A DNA stretch of 11,072 nt from Brachionus plicatilis (Eukaryota > Rotifera > Eurotatoria > Ploima > Brachionidae): the NCBI GenBank assembly GCA_010279815.1, contig QEOQ01000028.1, forward strand, positions 22,088 through 33,159, given 5' to 3'. Shown here one piece after another: positions 7,920-11,072 of the stretch. Positions within the stretch are counted from its first letter, which is position 1. Each line of letters begins with the position of its first letter. Position numbers and translations under genes: made by a program. The notes below the pieces were generated by a model. The model saw only the letters and a program-made list of their open reading frames with translations. It was not told the DNA's origin and did not search any database.

Positions 7920-8151
7920 TTATACTCCAAAAGGGCCCAAGCATTTCGTCTTATTTACGTATTGACGCAATTCATGAAATGCTGACTTAAGAATAAAAAC
8001 ATCACATAGCTTTGGCAATTTCAAAATTTTGTAAATTCGATCGATGAATTGATTTTTATCTAAAATTCTATTATCTATAATAGCGAATTTAGATTCCGAT
8101 GTCCTTCTTTCCTGATTTTGGTGGAGAGTTGACAATTGATGGTGGTTTGAT
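7920..8151 (-). CDS. Possible coding exon on the minus strand, unrecognised
   Basis: After an acceptor-like attattgtag, a frame of 76 codons runs from 8151 to a TAA at 7922-7920. It includes SKFAIIDNRILDKNQFIDRI and LPKLCDVFILKSAFHELRQY, and ends CLGPFGV. Codon choice and amino-acid composition look like real protein rather than AT-rich noise. A GTATAA donor overlaps the end, so the frame might continue elsewhere. Caution is needed because the opposite strand is also open across part of it (8093-8221). I found no matching family and no certain partner exon. The minus-strand frame at 8860-8666 could be an upstream exon, joining in phase at a GT near 8709. Confidence 0.3.
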
Positions 8152-8347
8152 CTACAATAATTTTAGATCTTTATCTGGATGTAATTTTTTAAATGAGTTT
8201 TTTTGTCGGATGAAAAACTAAACCAACATTCAAAAAAAGTTAACGACTCCGAGAAATACTCAGGTTATAATATTTATGTTAGAATTAACTAATTTGTTAA
8301 TTCATTCAATGAACTTTATTTCGAAAAATTTATTTTATCTTTTTTAG

Positions 8348-8437
8348 TCACATTTTCGAATTCTGGAAATAAATGAAATACATGAATCTGTAGTTATTTA
8401 TGGCCCAAATGGATTATTATTGCTATACGGAAAATAA
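8348..8437 (+). CDS. Possible terminal exon on the plus strand, unrecognised
   Basis: A strong acceptor (ttatcttttttag) is followed by a 29-codon frame ending in TAA. It encodes SHFRILEINEIHES and VVIYGPNGLLLLYGK, which looks more like a real C-terminus than random AT-rich translation. No upstream exon could be joined to it with confidence. The nearby plus-strand open segment 8093-8221 ends out of phase at its best donor. It could be the last exon of the gene starting at 6667, but that is unproven. Confidence 0.25.
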   Translation, partial: SHFRILEINEIHESVVIYGPNGLLLLYGK

Positions 8438-9025
8438 TGAACTGATTTCTATTAAAATTAAATTTAAGTTTTTTAAATTAAAAATAAATTTTTTCTACCT
8501 TATTTCGTACATTTAATGCATCCGAAATATTCATTAGAAGAAGTGTAATTTAAAACAGAAAAGCGGGCTGATTCAACTATATGATATAATTTTTTATTTA
8601 TTTTAAAGCTAGGATTAGTCTGATTTTAAATTTTGAAAAAAAATTGGGAAAGATCTTGTCCACTCTTAAAGCAAATTAAACAAAACTTTTCTGCTATTTT
8701 TTATTCTACACATGCTATTAATGCCTTCAAAAAGTAGTGAATCAAATGCGTTGAACTTAAAATGATTTTCTTTTAACTGGGATGGATTATGTGTTCCTGT
8801 AAATGCTTTAAATATTCTTTTGAGCTTTAGTTCAAGACTTAAGATGATATTAATAATCATTTTTTTCTTTTAAATAAAAAGTATTCTCTAGAATTTTTTT
8901 AAAATAAATTAAATGATTTTTAAAAATAATGTCAAAAAATAAGAATTTGGCCGTTTAATTTTATTAACTTTACTTGGCTGATAATTTAATTTATTTATAT
9001 AATTTACAAATAGTCAATAAAATAT
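8438..9025. other. AT-rich stretch with one doubtful minus-strand open frame
   Basis: A frame from ATG at 8860 to a stop at 8666 on the minus strand gives 64 residues, including KAFTGTHNPSQLKENHFKFN and FDSLLFEGINSMCRI. It has protein-like composition but no recognised motif. It may be an exon linked to the minus-strand segment at 8151-7920, or a relic. Nothing else is supported between here and the GM2-activator-like gene. Confidence 0.25.
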
Positions 9026-9031
9026 TTTATT
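9026..9031 (-). terminator. Poly(A) signal of the GM2-activator-like gene
   Basis: AATAAA on the minus strand lies about 28 nt beyond the stop codon of the second exon (9061-9059). Its position fits the two-exon gene model and gives a very short 3' UTR. Confidence 0.5.
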
Positions 9032-9058
9032 AAATGATTTAGTTTTTTTTTTTTTAAA

Positions 9059-9678
9059 TTATGCGCTTTTAGATTTTGGTCGGACGCTAAATTTCAAGCT
9101 CAAGCAACTGACTTGACCGACAGAATCACTGGCTTCGACTTTGACGTCAAATGAACCGGATCTATGGGAAAATTTAGTCTTAATTATTTAGATGAATTTT
9201 AAAATATTTACGCGATCCAGGTGATTGAAGAAGTGGTAGCATCTGGCAAATCTGCAACAACATCTACATTAAGTTCTCTAGCTGGAAGCTTGAATGGACA
9301 AGTACAATCGATATCGTTATCAATTAAATTTTGTGGACAGTTATTGGCGTCATAGCCAAGAACACTTTTCAACAAAAGACACAAATCTGGGTATGTACAT
9401 GAACCAACGTAGTTACCATCAACTAAGTAGCATGTAATAGGTAAGGTGATGCCAGTAACAGTTCTTTTAATAGTAACAGTGCTCTTTACAGCGCCTCTAA
9501 TTTCACGGATACTTTTACCAGCTAGAATAAAAGGCATTGGACCTGGATGAGTTATTGGCATGGTACCTAAATCGAACTCGCTTACTTGCAATACAGACGG
9601 ACCACAGAGTGACCATTGTAATCTTGTTTGAGCTAAAGTAGAGCCCAGAATAGCCAAAAAGCAAATAAGTTTATACAT
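9059..9678 (-). CDS. GM2-activator-like secreted lipid-binding protein, 2 exons, 189 aa
   Basis: GM2 activator (GM2A) is a secreted/lysosomal lipid-transfer protein of the ML (MD-2-related lipid-recognition) type. It lifts glycolipids from membranes for degradation. My model joins 9678-9212 and 9161-9059 across a 50-nt GT-AG intron (9211-9162, acceptor ttttcccatag). Residues 1-16 are a signal peptide (MYKLICFLAILGSTLA). Eight cysteines follow, at 25, 83, 94, 100, 114, 125, 127 and 175. This matches in number and order the eight that form four disulfides in vertebrate GM2A. Family landmarks are GSCTYPDLC (GM2A has GSCTFEHFC), a CP doublet, CTCPF (GM2A: CHCPF), and the C-terminal SGSFDVKVEASDSVGQVSC strand pair. 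Without the second exon the last beta strands and eighth cysteine would be missing. I chose ATG 9678 over 9765 because it opens the signal peptide and lies downstream of a TATA box. In invertebrates this family is often expanded, so the substrate cannot be assumed to be GM2. Confidence 0.88.
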
Positions 9679-9721
9679 GTTTGAATCAAAATTGAGTTTG
9701 ATTAAAACGTAGAATTGGTTA

Positions 9722-9730
9722 ATATTTATA
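9722..9730 (-). promoter_or_regulatory. TATA box of the GM2-activator-like gene
   Basis: TATAAATAT on the minus strand begins 52 bp before the chosen ATG at 9678. A start about 30 bp downstream would give a 5' UTR of about 20 nt. This places the upstream in-frame ATG (9765) in the promoter and supports the shorter reading. Confidence 0.5.
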
Positions 9731-10339
9731 CCAGAGTATATGCCAATAGTGAGAAAAACAAGCATGGGATTTAAATTTTCTTTGATTTGATTAGATTATT
9801 TATAAGTTAAAAATCTTTATTTTCACAATAACTTTTTTCAATATCGAGAAGTATTCGAGAAATTGACACAAGGTATTGAAAGAATCAAACAAATAAAAAC
9901 ACAAAATATAATAATAATATTTTATTTTGCAATTATTTTGTTAAATTTAGCAAATTTTAAAAAGATTGTCATTTAAATTATTTACTAAATTTAAGCCTAA
10001 AAATAGCAAAATTTAAACCATTGTTTGAACATCCAAACCAATACCGATTTTCAATGATTAATAGAAACTAATTGAAAAGTGTTTAAATGTTTTGAATAGC
10101 TGTTGATAATTAAATCATATTTTTTTTCATTACATAAATCTTGATAAAAGGGGTAACCAGTGTAATCAATAAACAATTTCAAAGTAAATTAATTTGGTGA
10201 GCCGTTTCTTAGTCTTTTTTTTATTAATTCTTTAATTTTAAAATAAATATTAATGATTTATAAAAAGAAATATCTTCACCCAAAACCTAAATAATTTTGG
10301 ATCTTAGAAATGTAAAATACCATTAAGTCAAGTTAATTT
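9731..10339. other. AT-rich intergenic region, no gene seen
   Basis: No open frame of convincing composition, RNA gene or strong repeat is visible on either strand. The part nearest 9731 is presumably upstream promoter of the minus-strand GM2-activator-like gene. Confidence 0.5.
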
Positions 10340-10379
10340 AATCTGAACTTAACCGGCCTGAAATAATTAAGTTCAGATT
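10340..10379. repeat. 13-bp perfect hairpin with a GC-containing loop
   Basis: AATCTGAACTTAA (10340-10352) and its reverse complement (10367-10379) flank a 14-nt loop that begins CCGGCC. It lies about 320 bp beyond the decayed hAT transposase end and could be part of that element's subterminal sequence, or unrelated. Confidence 0.5.
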
Positions 10380-10696
10380 TATTTCATGGCTTTCTATAAA
10401 AATAATTTAATTTAAATCAAATAAATTTTAAGAATATTAAAGCTAAATTTAAAAATAAAAAAACATAAATTTTTGTTGGTAATTTATTCTCAATTTCATA
10501 TACGAAAATAAAAAAAGTAAAATTTACAAAAATTTTTTTCCTTTGAAAATAAAAAACTTAAAAAAAAACAAAAAATTTCTAAAAAATGACAAAATTTCGT
10601 TTTTTTTGTAAATTTTGGTTTTTACTATTTTTTAATATATTTTACGAAATATTTAGTAAATTCACGCAAAATCAGATTTTAAGTCAAGTCAATAAT
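10380..10696. other. AT-rich sequence 3' of the hAT remnant
   Basis: This is low-complexity A- and T-runs with a weak inverted similarity between about 10505-10535 and 10590-10615. No terminal repeat for the hAT element could be recognised. Confidence 0.35.
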
Positions 10697-10870
10697 TTAA
10701 TAAATCCATATTTGATACAAAGTAGTTGCTTCCAAATTCCTGGCCGTTAATCTTGACTTATGTGGTCTGTTAATGTAACCAGATTATGAAAAAATTCTTT
10801 CAACTGGTCCAAATGAAGCAGATATTGATGAAAATTTTTGTGACTTAGACTTAAAACTGTGACTTATAAA
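10697..10870 (-). pseudogene. Decayed C-terminal end of a hAT-family transposase
   Basis: Reading the minus strand, the frame carries SSISASFGPVERIFS, then an in-frame TAA (10786-10784). It resumes in the same frame with SGYINRPHKSRLTARNLEAT and LYQIW, and ends at a TAA at 10699-10697. This is the layout of the hAT C-terminal dimerisation region, 'P-S-S-x-P-V-E-R-x-F-S', followed by 'G.i.r..R.rl....le'. The conserved PVER-FS core is intact, but the stop sits right after it, so the copy is inactive. Upstream residues (to about 10966) stay open but have little family resemblance, and no catalytic DDE region is visible before the window edge. It is a fragment of a transposon, not a host gene. 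Confidence 0.72.
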
Positions 10871-11072
10871 CAAGTCTGCGCAAAAAAAAGTAAATTTACT
10901 AAATTTTACTTTCGTAATTTTACGCAAAATAAAGTCAAATACCGCTGTATTTAGCGAATTTTTCATTTTCCCTTAATCTAAGTTAAATTTTGAATAGATT
11001 TATCCATATTATGATTTTTTAATCCATTAGATTTTCATTAAATTATTATTATTTGGTGCTTCTTGAATCAAG
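10871..11072. other. Window edge upstream of the hAT remnant
   Basis: The minus-strand frame of the hAT fragment remains open to 10966 but lacks recognisable transposase motifs. Beyond it I see only AT-rich DNA. More of the element may continue past the edge. Confidence 0.3.

Noticed and set aside
9679..9765. N-terminal extension of the GM2-activator-like protein from an upstream ATG
   Set aside because: It would bury the signal peptide behind 29 residues, and it contains the TATA box at 9722-9730. It is better read as promoter and 5' UTR.
1..11072. tRNA, rRNA or other structured RNA genes
   Set aside because: I looked for tRNA-like A/B-box and cloverleaf patterns and conserved rRNA strings on both strands. 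None was recognised; the only strong hairpins are the repeat structures listed.

Overview
The window looks like nuclear DNA of a small-genome, very AT-rich invertebrate. Coding regions are interrupted by short GT-AG introns (50, 55, 57 and 66 bp), there are no bacterial signals, and poly(A) signals follow several stops. The recognisable families are an RMI1-type genome-stability protein, a GM2-activator-type secreted lipid-binding protein and a glycine/tyrosine-rich secreted peptide, which suit a protostome. The phylum cannot be fixed from this sequence. A complete two-OB-fold RMI1 argues against a Drosophila-like fly. A monogonont rotifer, mite or other AT-rich invertebrate would fit.

Layout. 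(1) About 127-548, minus strand: the 3' end of an unrecognised gene with a cysteine-bearing C-terminus. (2) 1154-1429, plus: a complete single-exon gene for a secreted Gly/Tyr-rich peptide, with a TATA box and poly(A) signal. (3) 2095-4562, plus: a complete five-exon RMI1-like gene. I assembled it here as 557 aa, with the N-terminal helical/OB region, a long disordered linker and the C-terminal OB fold. (4) 4836-7787: a mobile-DNA-rich stretch with four separate inverted-repeat structures. These are a degenerate hairpin element, a Foldback-like element with short-repeat arms, an almost perfect palindrome of about 350 bp, and a 519-bp non-autonomous DNA transposon with 37-bp terminal repeats. 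(5) 6667-7243, plus: a small spliced gene I do not recognise, followed by ambiguous exon-like segments on both strands to about 8860. (6) 9059-9678, minus: a complete two-exon GM2-activator-like gene with a TATA box. Its last exon lies beyond an apparent stop codon. (7) 10697-10870, minus: the decayed C-terminal dimerisation region of a hAT transposase.

The host genes are not an operon and have no obvious shared job. RMI1 acts in the nucleus with the BLM helicase and topoisomerase III alpha. The GM2-activator-like protein and the Gly/Tyr-rich peptide are secretory-pathway products. The strongest unexplained structures are the near-perfect palindrome at 6041-6391 and the Foldback-like array just before it. 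All exon joins are my own reading of splice signals and reading phase; no transcript or database evidence was available.
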